A DNA stretch of 64,000 nucleotides from Halobacterium hubeiense (GTDB lineage Archaea > Halobacteriota > Halobacteria > Halobacteriales > Halobacteriaceae): contig NZ_LN831302.1 in the NCBI RefSeq assembly GCF_001488575.1, positions 1,240,001-1,304,000 on the forward strand, in the 5' to 3' direction. Below are positions 53,633 through 63,033 of this stretch, one piece after another. The position numbers were made by a program, and so were the translations under genes. The notes below the pieces were generated by a model. It had not been told where the DNA came from, searched no databases, and worked only from the letters and a program-made list of their open reading frames with translations. Within the stretch, counting starts at the first letter, position 1. The number at the start of each line of letters is the position of its first letter.

Positions 53633-56038
53633 CTACGAGCCCTGCGACGGCGCGGTCTCGTTCGTCACTTCGACCGTAATCGTCCGCTCGTCCGGTATCG
53701 CGTACGGGGTGCCGTCCCCGTCGACAACCCAGTCGAGCCCGAACGTGACCGTCTGGGTCGCGTTACCCTCGACGTCGACCATGCGCTCGTCGGCGCTCAC
53801 CGAGAGGTCGCCGACGGCGACGGTTCCTTCGCTGGTGTTGCCCTCGAAGCCGGCGGCGCTGGCGGTCGCCTCGCGGTCGGACCACATCCCGTGGCCCTCG
53901 CCGCGGCTGGCGTGGATATTGACGTCGGCTTCGAGACTGATGGCGGGCTGGCCGCCGCGCCGGGCGCTCATCGACATCGCGCCGACGCCGTCGTCGAGCC
54001 CCGACACCGTGACGTTCGTGGCGGACTCGTTGCCCACCGACACGTTCAGCGAGTCGGTTTCGAGCGTGACGTTCAGCGGCTCGTCGGTGGACTTCCCGAC
54101 GACGAGCCGCGTCGTCGCGGTCGCGCCGCCGTCGCGGGTGTCGGCGCCCGCGACGCGAACGCGGTAGAGGCCGGCGTCGAGCGCGTCAGCCGAGAACGCG
54201 ACCTGCTCGTTCCAGCGGGCGTGGCGGCCGTCCATCGTCGCCTCGTGCGCCGATCCGAGGTCCACGCGCGCGACCGGGCGGCCGTCCACGCGTTCGACGC
54301 CGGCGAACCCGGGCGTGTCCGCGAACGCGTCGCGGAGCGCGTCGGCGCCGGCCGCGTCGCCGTGGAAGCGATCCACGCTGACGTGCACCGAGAAGTTAGA
54401 GCGCTGCGAGGACAGCGAGACAGTGGCGTTCGCGTCCCTGGTCGTCGCGTCCACGTACGTCGAGTTCATCTCGGCGTCGAGGTCGTGGCGCGTCACCTCG
54501 AAGGCGGCGGTCTCGTTGCCCGTCGCGGGCACTAGCGTCCCGTTCTCGACGGCGAGCGCGTCGCCGGCCGGCGTTTCGAGGACGTACTCGCCGAGCGGGA
54601 GCGTCGCGGACTCGACGACCGCCTCGCCGTCCGCTTCGAGGGCGACGCGGCGCTCGACGTGCCGCTGGAAGTCGTCGTGTTTGCCGGGCACCGCGACGAC
54701 GTCGAGCGCGTCGGCGCTCGCGTTCGGGTACTCGAAGCCGAGCGCCTGTCCGCGGTAGACCGACTCGTTGGACGTCGGCGCGGCCTCCGCGTCGAGCGTC
54801 GTCCCGGCGGTGGCGTCGGGGAGCTCCACCGACCAGACGTTCGTCGAGGCGTTCCGCCCGCGGTAGTTCATCGTCGCGGCGGTCGCCCCGTCACCGTCGC
54901 CGACTGCGGCGAGGACGCGGGACGTGTTCGTCCGGTTCGCCTGGAACTGCTCGGTGCCGTTGGCCGCGACGCCGACGAACCGTGTCGTGGTGTTGTCGGC
55001 CCACTCCGTGCGGTCGGACCCGACGAGCACCACGCCATCGTCGGTGTTGAGGACGTCCCTGACGCGCGTCTCGCCGGCCGTCGGGTAGACGCGGTTCCAC
55101 TCGGGGACACCGTCCGGGCCGACGCGCGCGACCCACGGCGTGAACTGGGTGCCGATGAACCCGGGCTGGAACGTCCCGGCCACCAGCAGGTCGCCGTCGT
55201 CGGTGGGCTTCACGCCGGCGACGCGGCCGCCCGCGGCGTCGCTGTACGTCTCGTTCAGCACAAGCGCGCCGGTCTCGTTCGCGCGCGCCACCCACGGCGA
55301 GTCGAACGAGCCGGTGCCCGCGAGGACGAAGCCGTCGTCGGTCGTCCGCAGCGCGGTCGGCCTCGCCTCGACGCCGTAGGCGCGTTCGAGCGTCACGTTG
55401 CCGGCGTCGTCGTAGCGCGCGAGCCGCACCTCGCGGTCCGGGTGGGGGTACGCGACGGCCACGCCGTCGTCGGCCTGCGCGAGCGCGAGTCCGCGCGCGA
55501 CGTAGCCGGTGGCGTTCAGCGAGTCAGCCCACTGGCGCTCGCCGTCGGGGCCGAGCCGGACGAGCGAAACGCTGACGTTCCACTGCGAGGCGTTCTCGGG
55601 CTGGCGTCGATCGGTCCGAACGACGTACGCGCCGCCGTCGCCGCTTGGCGCGATGGCCGCGATGCCCGTCCGGTTCGCGGACGCGTACTCGCGGGTCCAG
55701 TCGGTCGTGTCGTTCGCGCCGACGCGGAGCACCGTCGCGTTCGACGCGCGCAGGCCGATCGCCCCCGCTACGAGCGTGCCGCCGTCATCGCTTTCCGCGA
55801 GCGCGCTGACGGTGAAGCGGTCCGCCGTGTGGTTCTCGACGACGTCGCCCACGCTGGGCGCGTCGTCCGTGCTGTTCGACTGGTTCGGAGTGCTCGTCGT
55901 GCTGTCGACGGTGCCACCGGGCTGACCGGTGGTCGCCGTCGGGGTCTGCTCGCCGCCGGTGAACGGGCCGCCGGCACAGCCGGCGGTCAGGAGGACCACG
56001 GCGACGAGCACGCACGCGAGGACCAATCGTCGGTGCAT
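53633..56038 (-). CDS. Large surface lipoprotein with propeller repeats
   Basis: An 801-residue secreted lipoprotein. Signal peptide with lipobox LTAGC (Cys21), then a Thr/Ser/Asn-rich linker of about 45 residues. Residues about 75-400 contain six or more repeats with the pattern DDG-x3-VAG (e.g. TDDGFVLAGTG, TDDGDLLVAGT, TDDGVVLVGSD), spaced about 45-55 residues, indicating a beta-propeller. The C-terminal half has beta-sandwich segments reminiscent of halophile surface glycoproteins (YRGQALGFEYP, LGEYVLETPAGDA). There are many N-glycosylation sequons. Function unknown; a cell-surface sensor or adhesin is inferred. Confidence 0.8.
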   Translation of the reverse strand: MHRRLVLACVLVAVVLLTAGCAGGPFTGGEQTPTATTGQPGGTVDSTTSTPNQSNSTDDAPSVGDVVENHTADRFTVSALAESDDGGTLVAGAIGLRASNATVLRVGANDTTDWTREYASANRTGIAAIAPSGDGGAYVVRTDRRQPENASQWNVSVSLVRLGPDGERQWADSLNATGYVARGLALAQADDGVAVAYPHPDREVRLARYDDAGNVTLERAYGVEARPTALRTTDDGFVLAGTGSFDSPWVARANETGALVLNETYSDAAGGRVAGVKPTDDGDLLVAGTFQPGFIGTQFTPWVARVGPDGVPEWNRVYPTAGETRVRDVLNTDDGVVLVGSDRTEWADNTTTRFVGVAANGTEQFQANRTNTSRVLAAVGDGDGATAATMNYRGRNASTNVWSVELPDATAGTTLDAEAAPTSNESVYRGQALGFEYPNASADALDVVAVPGKHDDFQRHVERRVALEADGEAVVESATLPLGEYVLETPAGDALAVENGTLVPATGNETAAFEVTRHDLDAEMNSTYVDATTRDANATVSLSSQRSNFSVHVSVDRFHGDAAGADALRDAFADTPGFAGVERVDGRPVARVDLGSAHEATMDGRHARWNEQVAFSADALDAGLYRVRVAGADTRDGGATATTRLVVGKSTDEPLNVTLETDSLNVSVGNESATNVTVSGLDDGVGAMSMSARRGGQPAISLEADVNIHASRGEGHGMWSDREATASAAGFEGNTSEGTVAVGDLSVSADERMVDVEGNATQTVTFGLDWVVDGDGTPYAIPDERTITVEVTNETAPSQGS

Positions 56039-56084
56039 GCACCGACAGCGTCGTCGCCGACCCCGTAATAGGTTTCGTTCGAGG

Positions 56085-57050
56085 TCAGGGCGTGACCGCG
56101 AGCTTCCCGAGGTAGCTCTCGGTGAGCACGTCGCGGTGGGCGGCGGCGGCCTCCTCGAGATCGTACGTCGCCGCGAGTTCGATTGAGAGCTCGTCGGTCG
56201 CCATCAGGTGGGCGACGCCGCGCAGCGGCACGCGCAGGTCCGGCGTGTTGAACATGCTCATGAACTGGTAGGTGACGTCCTTCGAGCGCGCGGCGCCGTC
56301 GTCGGTGAAGCCCGGGTCTGGGCTGTTCTCACCGATGCCGACGACGCGGGCGTTCTGTGCGGCGACGTTCGCGTCGAACTGGAGGTAGTCGTCAAGGCGG
56401 TGGTCGAGGACGACGTCGACGCCGCCGTCGGACACCGACAGGACCGCGTCTTCGAGGTCGTGGCGCGTGTAGTCGAGGACGGCGTCGGCGCCGAGCGCGG
56501 CGACGCCGTCATGGTACTCGGGCCGCGCGGTCGTGAGCACGCGCGCGCTCACTGCGTCCGCAATCTGGACGGCGGCGTGGCCGACGCCCCCGGAGCCGCC
56601 GTGGACGAGCGCGTACTCCGCGGGGTCAAGGGCCGCGTGGTCGACGAGCGCGCGCCACGCCGTGACCGCCGCGACGCCTGCCGCGCCGGCTTCCACGAGA
56701 TCGGCATCGTCCGGCAGTGCGACCGTGCGGTCCGTCGGAACCGTGGCGTACTCGGCGTACGCGCCCTGGTGCGCGCCGTTCCCGATGCCCGTGCCGTAGA
56801 CGCGGTCGCCGACCGCGAAGGTATCGACGCCCTCGCCGACCTCGACGACGGTGCCCGCGTAGTCCACGCCGGGCGTGAACGGGAGGCCGACCGGCTCGTA
56901 GGACCCCTCGCGGAAGTACGTGTCCACGGGGTTGACGCCCGCGGCGGCGACTTCCAAGAGGAGTTCGCCCACGCCGGGGGACGGTCGGTCAACGTCTTCG
57001 ACGTGCATGACTTCGGGTTCGCCGTGTTTCTGTAAGCGGACTGCTCGCAT
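56085..57050 (-). CDS. NADPH:quinone reductase (MDR family)
   Basis: A 321-residue zinc-free medium-chain reductase. The start MRAVRLQKHGEPEVMHVEDVDRPSPGVGELLLEV and VNPVDTYFREGSY are typical of quinone oxidoreductases; the NADP loop is VHGGSGGVGHAAVQIA, and no zinc Cys set is present. Reduces quinones with NADPH. Next to DoxX on the same strand (57108), 58 bases apart, so possibly linked. Confidence 0.9.
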   Translation of the reverse strand: MRAVRLQKHGEPEVMHVEDVDRPSPGVGELLLEVAAAGVNPVDTYFREGSYEPVGLPFTPGVDYAGTVVEVGEGVDTFAVGDRVYGTGIGNGAHQGAYAEYATVPTDRTVALPDDADLVEAGAAGVAAVTAWRALVDHAALDPAEYALVHGGSGGVGHAAVQIADAVSARVLTTARPEYHDGVAALGADAVLDYTRHDLEDAVLSVSDGGVDVVLDHRLDDYLQFDANVAAQNARVVGIGENSPDPGFTDDGAARSKDVTYQFMSMFNTPDLRVPLRGVAHLMATDELSIELAATYDLEEAAAAHRDVLTESYLGKLAVTP

Positions 57051-57107
57051 ACTTCGTGGTCACGGCGGACGCGGGGATAACAGTACGGCCTCCGGCGGGC
57101 CGCAGTC

Positions 57108-57521
57108 CTAGAAGAAGCTGACGCCGATGCTGAGCGGCCAACCGCCGCTGGCGACCGCGGCGACGACGAGCGACCCGCCCGCCAGCGAGACGTTCTTCAG
57201 GAAGCTGTTCACCTCGTCCTGTCGCTGGTCGTCAGGCACCGCCCAGAAGTCGTGCATGATGACCGCGGAGACGAGGAGGAACGCCGCGAGCGCGATTGCG
57301 GCGACGACCGGGAAGACGCCGACGATGACGCCGAGGCCGCCGAGGATGAGGAGCGCGCCCGACGCGAGCACCGAGAACTTCGGCGCGGGGAGGCCCTTGT
57401 ACTCGGCGTAGCCGGCCATCTGTTCGGTCTGCGTGAAGTGGTTGAGTCCGGTGAACGCGAGGACGCCCCCGAAGAGGACGCGCCCGACGACGAGCAACAC
57501 GGCGTCGAGTGCGAGCGCCAT
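57108..57521 (-). CDS. DoxX-family membrane protein
   Basis: A 137-residue protein with four hydrophobic helices. Family features: LLVVGRVLFGGVLAFTGLNHF at the start, a YAEYKGLPAP loop and HDFWAVPDDQRQDEVNSFLKNVSLAGG. DoxX proteins relate to thiosulfate:quinone oxidoreductase subunits or to unknown redox roles. The neighbour quinone reductase supports a membrane redox function, by inference. Confidence 0.9.
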   Translation of the reverse strand: MALALDAVLLVVGRVLFGGVLAFTGLNHFTQTEQMAGYAEYKGLPAPKFSVLASGALLILGGLGVIVGVFPVVAAIALAAFLLVSAVIMHDFWAVPDDQRQDEVNSFLKNVSLAGGSLVVAAVASGGWPLSIGVSFF

Positions 57522-57796
57522 CAGGCGCTCACCTCAGTGAGTGCTGTCGTGCTGACAGTGGGTGTTCGGTTCGTCATAGCGGTGGTACGGCGGGGCGACG
57601 GATAGGTCCGTTGACCAGCCGGTAAACGACGCACTGAAACGTTCCGAGAAAACGCGGGACAGGGTACGGGCTCGGCGGGCGCGGACGAGTTCGCGTGAGA
57701 CCGTTTGCTGGGGTTTCTTCCGGCAGTCTGTCGGCGAATCAAGCGGCGGCCACCGGTTCCCGGACGTTTAACGGTGTGTCGGCCTTTTGATACGGT

Positions 57797-58534
57797 ATGC
57801 TCGACGACAACGTCGCACTCGTCACGGGAGCGTCCTCCGGCATCGGCGCCGAAACGGCCGTCCAGCTCGCCGAGGAAGGCGCGGACGTCGCGGTTGCCGC
57901 GCGTCGCGAGGAGCGCCTCGAAGACGTGGCGTCCCGAATCGAAGCGACGGGCAGCGAAGCGCTCGTCGTGCCGACCGACGTCAGCGAATCCGAGGAAGTC
58001 GAAGCGATGATTTCCGAGACCGTCGAGGAACTCGGCGGGCTCGACGTCCTCGTGAACAACGCGGGCGTCATGCTGCTGGAGAGCGTCGCCGACGCCGACC
58101 CCGAGAACTGGCGGACGATGGTGGAAGTGAACCTGCTCGGAGTGATGAACGCGACGAAGGCGGCGCTCCCGCACCTCCGCGACGGCGGGCACGTCGTCAA
58201 CGTCTCGTCGGTCGCCGGCCGCGTCGCCGGCGCGACATCCAGCGGGTACAACGCCACGAAGTTCGGCGTCAACGCGTTCACAGAGGCGTTCCGGCAGGAG
58301 GAGACCGAGAACGGCGTGCGGACGACCCTCGTCGAACCGGGGTTCGTCGCCACCGAACTCGCAGAGCACATCCCCGACGAGGAGATTCGGGAGCGCTCCG
58401 AGCAGATGACCGAGCAGATGGACGTCCTCCAGCCCGAGGACATCGCGCGCTCCATCGTGTTCGCGGCGTCCCAGCCCGAGCACGTCAGCGTCAACGAACT
58501 CCTCGTCCGGCCGACCGACCAGCAGGCGCCGTAA
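57797..58534 (+). CDS. Short-chain dehydrogenase/reductase
   Basis: A 245-residue classical SDR. NADP motif TGASSGIGAETA with Arg at the end of strand 2 (AARREER), NNAGVM, catalytic Ser in NVSSVAG, YNATKFGV with Tyr and Lys. The C-terminus VNELLVRPTDQQAP is common in the YdfG-like group. A CCTTTTGATACG box lies about 15-20 bases before the ATG. Substrate unknown. Confidence 0.92.
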   Translation: MLDDNVALVTGASSGIGAETAVQLAEEGADVAVAARREERLEDVASRIEATGSEALVVPTDVSESEEVEAMISETVEELGGLDVLVNNAGVMLLESVADADPENWRTMVEVNLLGVMNATKAALPHLRDGGHVVNVSSVAGRVAGATSSGYNATKFGVNAFTEAFRQEETENGVRTTLVEPGFVATELAEHIPDEEIRERSEQMTEQMDVLQPEDIARSIVFAASQPEHVSVNELLVRPTDQQAP

Positions 58535-58588
58535 CGACTCCGGCCCGCGACGGCGACTGTTAAGTTCCAGCCGCCGCGTACGTCACGT

Positions 58589-59650
58589 ATGCGCGCAGCA
58601 GTTCTACGCGAGTACGGGGAGCCGATGGCCGTCGAGGAGGTGCCGGACCCCGAGCCGGCGCCCCACGGCGTCGTCGTCTCGGTGGAAGCGTGTGGCATCT
58701 GTCGCAGTGACTGGCACGCGTGGAAGGGCCACGGCGAGTGGGCCGACGACCGCGTGGACCGCGGACAGATTCTCGGCCACGAGCCAGCCGGCACCGTCGT
58801 CGAAGTCGGGGGCGACGTGGACAGCGTCGCCGTCGGCGACCGCGTCGCCGTCCCGTTCAACCTCGGGGAGGGCGCGTGCCCGCAGTGCCGGCGCGGCCAC
58901 GGGAACGTCTGCGAGGACGGCTACGCGCTCGGCTTCGAGCAGGACGCGCAGGGCGCGTTCGCCGAGCGCGTCCGCGTCCCGCACGCGGACTTCAACGCCA
59001 CCGTCGTCCCCGACGGCGTGCCGATGGAGGCGGTGGCCGCGCTGGGCTGTCGGTACGCGACGGCGTTCCACGCGCTCGCGCACCGCGCGGACGTCGCGGG
59101 CGGCGACTGGGTGGCCGTCCACGGCTGCGGCGGCCTCGGCCTCGCCGGCGTCCAGATTGCGGACGCGCTCGGCGCGGGCGTCGTCGCTGTGGACGTGCGC
59201 GAGGACCCGCTCGAACTGGCCGAGCGCGTCGGCGCGGACGAAACATTGCGCTCGGACCAAGTCGACTCCGTGCCCGAGACCATCGCGGACGTGACCGACG
59301 GCGGCGCGCACGTCTCGATGGACGCGCTCGGCCGCGCCGAGACCTGCCGGAACAGCGTGGACTGCCTCCGCACGCGCGGCACGCACGTCCAAGTCGGCTT
59401 GACGACCGACGCCGAGAAGGGCGAGGTGTCGCTGCCCGTGGACGAAATCACGCGCTGGGACGTCTCCGTGCTCGGCTCCCGCGGGATGCCGCCGTCGCGG
59501 TACGACGAACTCCTGCGGATGATTTCCTCGGGGAGCCTGCGGCCCAGCGAACTCGTCACCGAGCGAGTGGCTCTCGAAACCGTCTCCGAGCGGCTGGCCG
59601 CGATGACCGACTACGAGACCAGCGGCATCGAACTCGTCACCGAGTTCTAA
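58589..59650 (+). CDS. Zinc-dependent alcohol dehydrogenase (MDR)
   Basis: A 353-residue MDR. Catalytic zinc ligands in ACGICRSDWHAWKG, GHEPAG and the third Cys (GCRYATAFHAL). The NAD motif is HGCGGLGLAGVQIA. The structural zinc loop reads GACPQCRRGHGNVC with only three of the four usual Cys, so the structural zinc may be incomplete or lost. It follows the SDR gene on the same strand after 54 bases. Substrate unknown. Confidence 0.9.
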   Translation: MRAAVLREYGEPMAVEEVPDPEPAPHGVVVSVEACGICRSDWHAWKGHGEWADDRVDRGQILGHEPAGTVVEVGGDVDSVAVGDRVAVPFNLGEGACPQCRRGHGNVCEDGYALGFEQDAQGAFAERVRVPHADFNATVVPDGVPMEAVAALGCRYATAFHALAHRADVAGGDWVAVHGCGGLGLAGVQIADALGAGVVAVDVREDPLELAERVGADETLRSDQVDSVPETIADVTDGGAHVSMDALGRAETCRNSVDCLRTRGTHVQVGLTTDAEKGEVSLPVDEITRWDVSVLGSRGMPPSRYDELLRMISSGSLRPSELVTERVALETVSERLAAMTDYETSGIELVTEF

Positions 59651-59725
59651 CAGTAGTTGCTAGCGCAGTTCCTCCATTCAGGACGGATGCTGGAACTGGA
59701 TCGACTCAATCGGAAGTGGGGTTGC

Positions 59726-59899
59726 TCACTGACCGGCAGTGTACACGTGCACCCACAGATACGCGACTCCAACCACGGCATAGAGAACGCCCAAAGCCGC
59801 GGGTGTCCACTCGCTTTGCAGGGCGTAGACTCCCGTCTGGAGGGCTCCGACACCAACCATCGCGAGCCCGACGAGAGTATTGAGCCGTCGCCGCTCCAT
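59726..59899 (-). CDS. Small two-helix membrane protein
   Basis: An ATG frame of 57 residues. It begins with MERRRLN and has two hydrophobic helices (TLVGLAMVGVGALQTGVYAL and AALGVLYAVVGVAYLWVHVY), positive-inside at the start. The codon use matches haloarchaeal genes, though with more T and A than usual. A CTTACC element lies about 30 bases upstream. No family recognised. Confidence 0.65.
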   Translation of the reverse strand: MERRRLNTLVGLAMVGVGALQTGVYALQSEWTPAALGVLYAVVGVAYLWVHVYTAGQ

Positions 59900-60056
59900 G
59901 CGTGTCGAGTGGCCGTCGTCTCGGTAAGTGCTTTCTCTCTACTGACCGACTGTTGCAACACTCACTCCGAATACAAAACCGTAGTTTCAACTACTGTTAA
60001 GCTCCTCACGAGAGTGAGACTCGGAAACACGAGTGGGGTCACTCCGAGGTAGAGCC
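59900..60056. promoter_or_regulatory. Intergenic promoter region, AT-enriched
   Basis: About 157 bases between a small minus-strand gene and the membrane protein at 60057. ACTGTTAAGC (about 59992-60001) is a TATA-like site for the plus-strand gene. No other structure. Confidence 0.3.
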
Positions 60057-60560
60057 ATGGAACTCGAAACCACTGCACAACTCGGTGAGCACATTATCGA
60101 CGAAGACGGCGGCAAACTGTCCGTTACGGACGATGCAATCAGCTACGACGGCTCTGAGCAGCTAACCATCCCGCGCGAGGACATCACGAACGTGTCCCGG
60201 AACACGCTCACCGGGTTCGCCGTGATGACCTCCGTACTGGCACTCACCTCGATATGTATGACCGCTCTCGGGGTCTACGTCTACTTCACCGGGTGGTCCG
60301 GATTCAGCCCGATAGCCGGTCGTGCACCGCTCCACTTCGGCTCCTCGGCCGGAGTGGAACCCGGGTTCAACCCGGTGAGCGGTGGTGGGATTCTCTCCGG
60401 TGTCCTCTCTGGGCTGGGAACTATCGTGTTCGCCCGTGCAGAACACGGAACCGTGGAAATCCTGCACGTCGAGACCGCAGAAGAGACCTACCGGTTCACC
60501 GAGCGGGGCGTCGCCGGAGACTACGACAGTATCGCTGACCACCTTCGCAGCACCGAGTAG
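60057..60560 (+). CDS. Membrane protein with PH-like N-terminal domain
   Basis: A 167-residue protein. The N-terminal 55 residues (KLSVTDDAISYDGSEQLTIPREDITNVSRN) resemble a PH-like beta domain; two hydrophobic helices follow at about 60-90 and 110-135; the C-terminus has an ETYRFTERG strand set. ATG at 60057 is preferred over the frame start at 60033. Family not recognised. Confidence 0.65.
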   Translation: MELETTAQLGEHIIDEDGGKLSVTDDAISYDGSEQLTIPREDITNVSRNTLTGFAVMTSVLALTSICMTALGVYVYFTGWSGFSPIAGRAPLHFGSSAGVEPGFNPVSGGGILSGVLSGLGTIVFARAEHGTVEILHVETAEETYRFTERGVAGDYDSIADHLRSTE

Positions 60561-60690
60561 CACGACCCCTTCGCGACGATTCTACCACCACCTGTCTGTT
60601 TCGCAGGCGTGACGGGGCAATGCGACACCTCACGTATCTCATCCCACTTCACCTCATCTACTGAATAAGGAACCGTACTGACGACTGCTG

Positions 60691-60915
60691 CTACACGAAG
60701 CGTTCGAGCAGGAAGTACGTGGCCGCGACCCCGACGCCGAAGAGAACTCCCTCAGTGAGTGTCACCGTCGAAGTCCCGCCCGTGGCGACCACGCCGAACA
60801 GGAGCCGGCCAGCGGTGAGGAACGCGGCGAACAGCAGATACCAGACGAACGGGTGCGACTGGAGCCACGCGTCCGCTCGCGACGCGCTCGCTCGGACCGA
60901 CGGCGCACTGACCAT
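60691..60915 (-). CDS. Small membrane protein
   Basis: A 74-residue protein with two helices (FVWYLLFAAFLTAGRLLFGVV, LTEGVLFGVGVAATYFLLERFV). ATG at 60915 is chosen because an AACTATG box lies about 25 bases upstream and the frame further out is of no coding quality. Function unknown. Divergent from the aldo/keto reductase. Confidence 0.65.
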   Translation of the reverse strand: MVSAPSVRASASRADAWLQSHPFVWYLLFAAFLTAGRLLFGVVATGGTSTVTLTEGVLFGVGVAATYFLLERFV

Positions 60916-61045
60916 ACCGACGCGTTCGTCGCGAGCAACATAGTTCATTTCCCGTCGATTGTAGGTGTCGCGCCCGACGACGAACCGAGCGCGCTTGCCG
61001 CTTGGCGCACGCTTTTTCGGCCGGTGGACGTAGCCACTAGCGACT

Positions 61046-62053
61046 ATGAGTGACTCCGACGATGGACTCGGGTTCGTGCAGTTCGGCGACACGGGCCTGC
61101 AGACCAGCGAGCTGCAGTTCGGGACGTGGCGATTCGGCAAAGAAACTGAGGAAGGCGACATCGAAATCGGGGAGAAGCGCGCGAAGAAGCTGCTTGACGC
61201 GTACGCCGACGCGGGCGGCCGCTACATCGACACTGCGGACGTCTACGGCGGCGGGAAGAGCGAGGAGTGGATCGGCGACTGGCTCGCCGACCGCGACCGC
61301 GAGCGCTACACCATCGCCTCGAAGGTCTACTGGCAGATTCGGGACGGCGACCCGAACAGCCGCGGGAACAACCGGAAGAACGTCCGCGACCGCGTGGACG
61401 CCATCCTCGACCGCCTCGGCACCGACTACATCGACGTCCTCTACATCCACCGCTGGGACGACCAGACGCCCACGCGGGAGCTGATGCGGACGCTGAACGG
61501 CCTCGTCGAGGAGGGGAAGGTCCACTACATCGGCGCGTCGACGCTGCGCCCGAACGCGTGGAAGGTCGCGCGGGCGAACGAACTCGCGCGCAGCGAGGGC
61601 TGGGAGCCGTTCACAGTCGTCCAGCCGCGGTACAACCTCGTGGACCGCGAAATCGAGGGCGACTACCTGGAAATGGCCCGCAGCGAGGGGCTGGCGGTCT
61701 GCCCGTGGAGCCCGCTCGGACAGGGCTTCCTCACCGGGAAGTACGACCGCGAGGACGGCCTCACCGGCGAGTCGAAGGCCAGCGAGTCCTCGCGCTGGGA
61801 GGAGAGCTACCTCACCGAGGAGAACTTCGACCTCCACGACGTCCTCGACGAGGTCGCCGACGAAGTGGACGCCTCGCCCGCGCAGGTCGCGCTCACGTGG
61901 CTGACCCACCGCGACGGCGTCACCGCGCCCATCGTCGGCGCGCGCACCGTCGACCAGCTGGAGGAGAACCTCGCGGCCGCCGACATCGACCTCTCCGACG
62001 AGCAGGTCGAACGGCTCACCGAGGCCAAAGAAGGGCCGTACGCCGGCCTGTAA
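61046..62053 (+). CDS. Aldo/keto reductase
   Basis: A 335-residue AKR with TIM barrel. Catalytic Asp and Tyr in YIDTADVYGGGKSEEWIG, Lys in ASKVYW, His in YIHRWDD. NADP-binding LPWSPLGQGFLTG and PIVGARTVDQLEENLAA. Reduces aldehydes or ketones with NADPH; closest to the YajO/IolS-type group. Full length. Confidence 0.92.
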   Translation: MSDSDDGLGFVQFGDTGLQTSELQFGTWRFGKETEEGDIEIGEKRAKKLLDAYADAGGRYIDTADVYGGGKSEEWIGDWLADRDRERYTIASKVYWQIRDGDPNSRGNNRKNVRDRVDAILDRLGTDYIDVLYIHRWDDQTPTRELMRTLNGLVEEGKVHYIGASTLRPNAWKVARANELARSEGWEPFTVVQPRYNLVDREIEGDYLEMARSEGLAVCPWSPLGQGFLTGKYDREDGLTGESKASESSRWEESYLTEENFDLHDVLDEVADEVDASPAQVALTWLTHRDGVTAPIVGARTVDQLEENLAAADIDLSDEQVERLTEAKEGPYAGL

Positions 62054-62274
62054 CGCCGTAGCTCGCCCCGCCCGCCGAACTGTTTTTCGCGCCGCCGCCG
62101 AGCCGTCAGATATGTTTGGTTATTCATGGCGTAGCAAAGGCTATTGCGCACGCATATGTATCCCGATTTGCGAAATTGAGCTCGGTAAAGGACAACTATG
62201 GAGAGAAATACTAAACGTACGTCCATTCGTATAGCCGGGCTCTCGCCGGGCGTGAACAGCGGGGGCGGTCGCCG

Positions 62275-63033
62275 GTGAAGCGCTCGCTGGACACGCCGCT
62301 GCGCGCGGTCGTCCGCCGGCAACTCCTCCGCCAGCTACTGCGGCCGGTCGCGGCGTTCGCCGCGGCCGTCGCAATCGGCGTCGCCGGATTCGTCTCCATG
62401 GGCGGCGTCGGCGTCGTCGACGCGCTGTTCTGGCTGCTGGACCCCACGAGCATCGAACTCCACTTCGAGGCCCACGAGGGGCCGGAAACGCTCGTGAAGG
62501 CGTACGCGGTCGTGGTGCTCTCCGGGCTCGTCGTCGCCGGCCTCTGGATCGGCGAGACGGTGTTCTCGGCGGCGTTCGGCGGGCAGATCCAGACGGAACT
62601 CAAACACATGCAAATCGAGCAAGCAGTCGCGGACCTCCGCGGCCACGTCATCATCTGCGGGTACGGCACGTTCGGGAAAACCATCGCGCGGGCGCTCAAG
62701 CCGACCGACCGAGACGTCGTCGTCATCGAGTCCCAGGACGCCGAGTTCCAGCGGGCGCTCGACGACGACCTGCTCGCGATTCAGGGAAACGCCCGCCGCG
62801 AGGAGACGCTGCGGGACGCCGGCGTCGAGCGCGCCGGCGTCGTCGTCGGCGCCATCGACGACTCGAACGCGAACATCCAAATCGCGATGAACGCCAGCCA
62901 AATCGCGCCCAGCGTCCGGCTTGTCGTGCGCGTCGGCGACGAGACCTACGAGCAGCTCGCGCGCCGCGCCGGCGCCGACCGCGTCATCATCCCGGAGGTC
63001 GCCAGCGCCGAACAGGTCACGTCGATGCTCTAG
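62275..63033 (+). CDS. RCK/TrkA-N ion-channel-like protein
   Basis: A 252-residue membrane protein starting at GTG. Two hydrophobic helices (about 22-45 and 78-105) flank a loop LFWLLDPTSIELHFEAHEGPE. A C-terminal TrkA-N/RCK domain follows with GHVIICGYGTFGKTIARAL, VVIESQD and the NAD-binding tail. The loop lacks the TVGYG potassium filter and resembles the pore region of CASTOR/POLLUX-type channels instead. ATG-like starts are absent upstream. The stop overlaps a convergent gene by four bases. Confidence 0.8.
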   Translation: MKRSLDTPLRAVVRRQLLRQLLRPVAAFAAAVAIGVAGFVSMGGVGVVDALFWLLDPTSIELHFEAHEGPETLVKAYAVVVLSGLVVAGLWIGETVFSAAFGGQIQTELKHMQIEQAVADLRGHVIICGYGTFGKTIARALKPTDRDVVVIESQDAEFQRALDDDLLAIQGNARREETLRDAGVERAGVVVGAIDDSNANIQIAMNASQIAPSVRLVVRVGDETYEQLARRAGADRVIIPEVASAEQVTSML

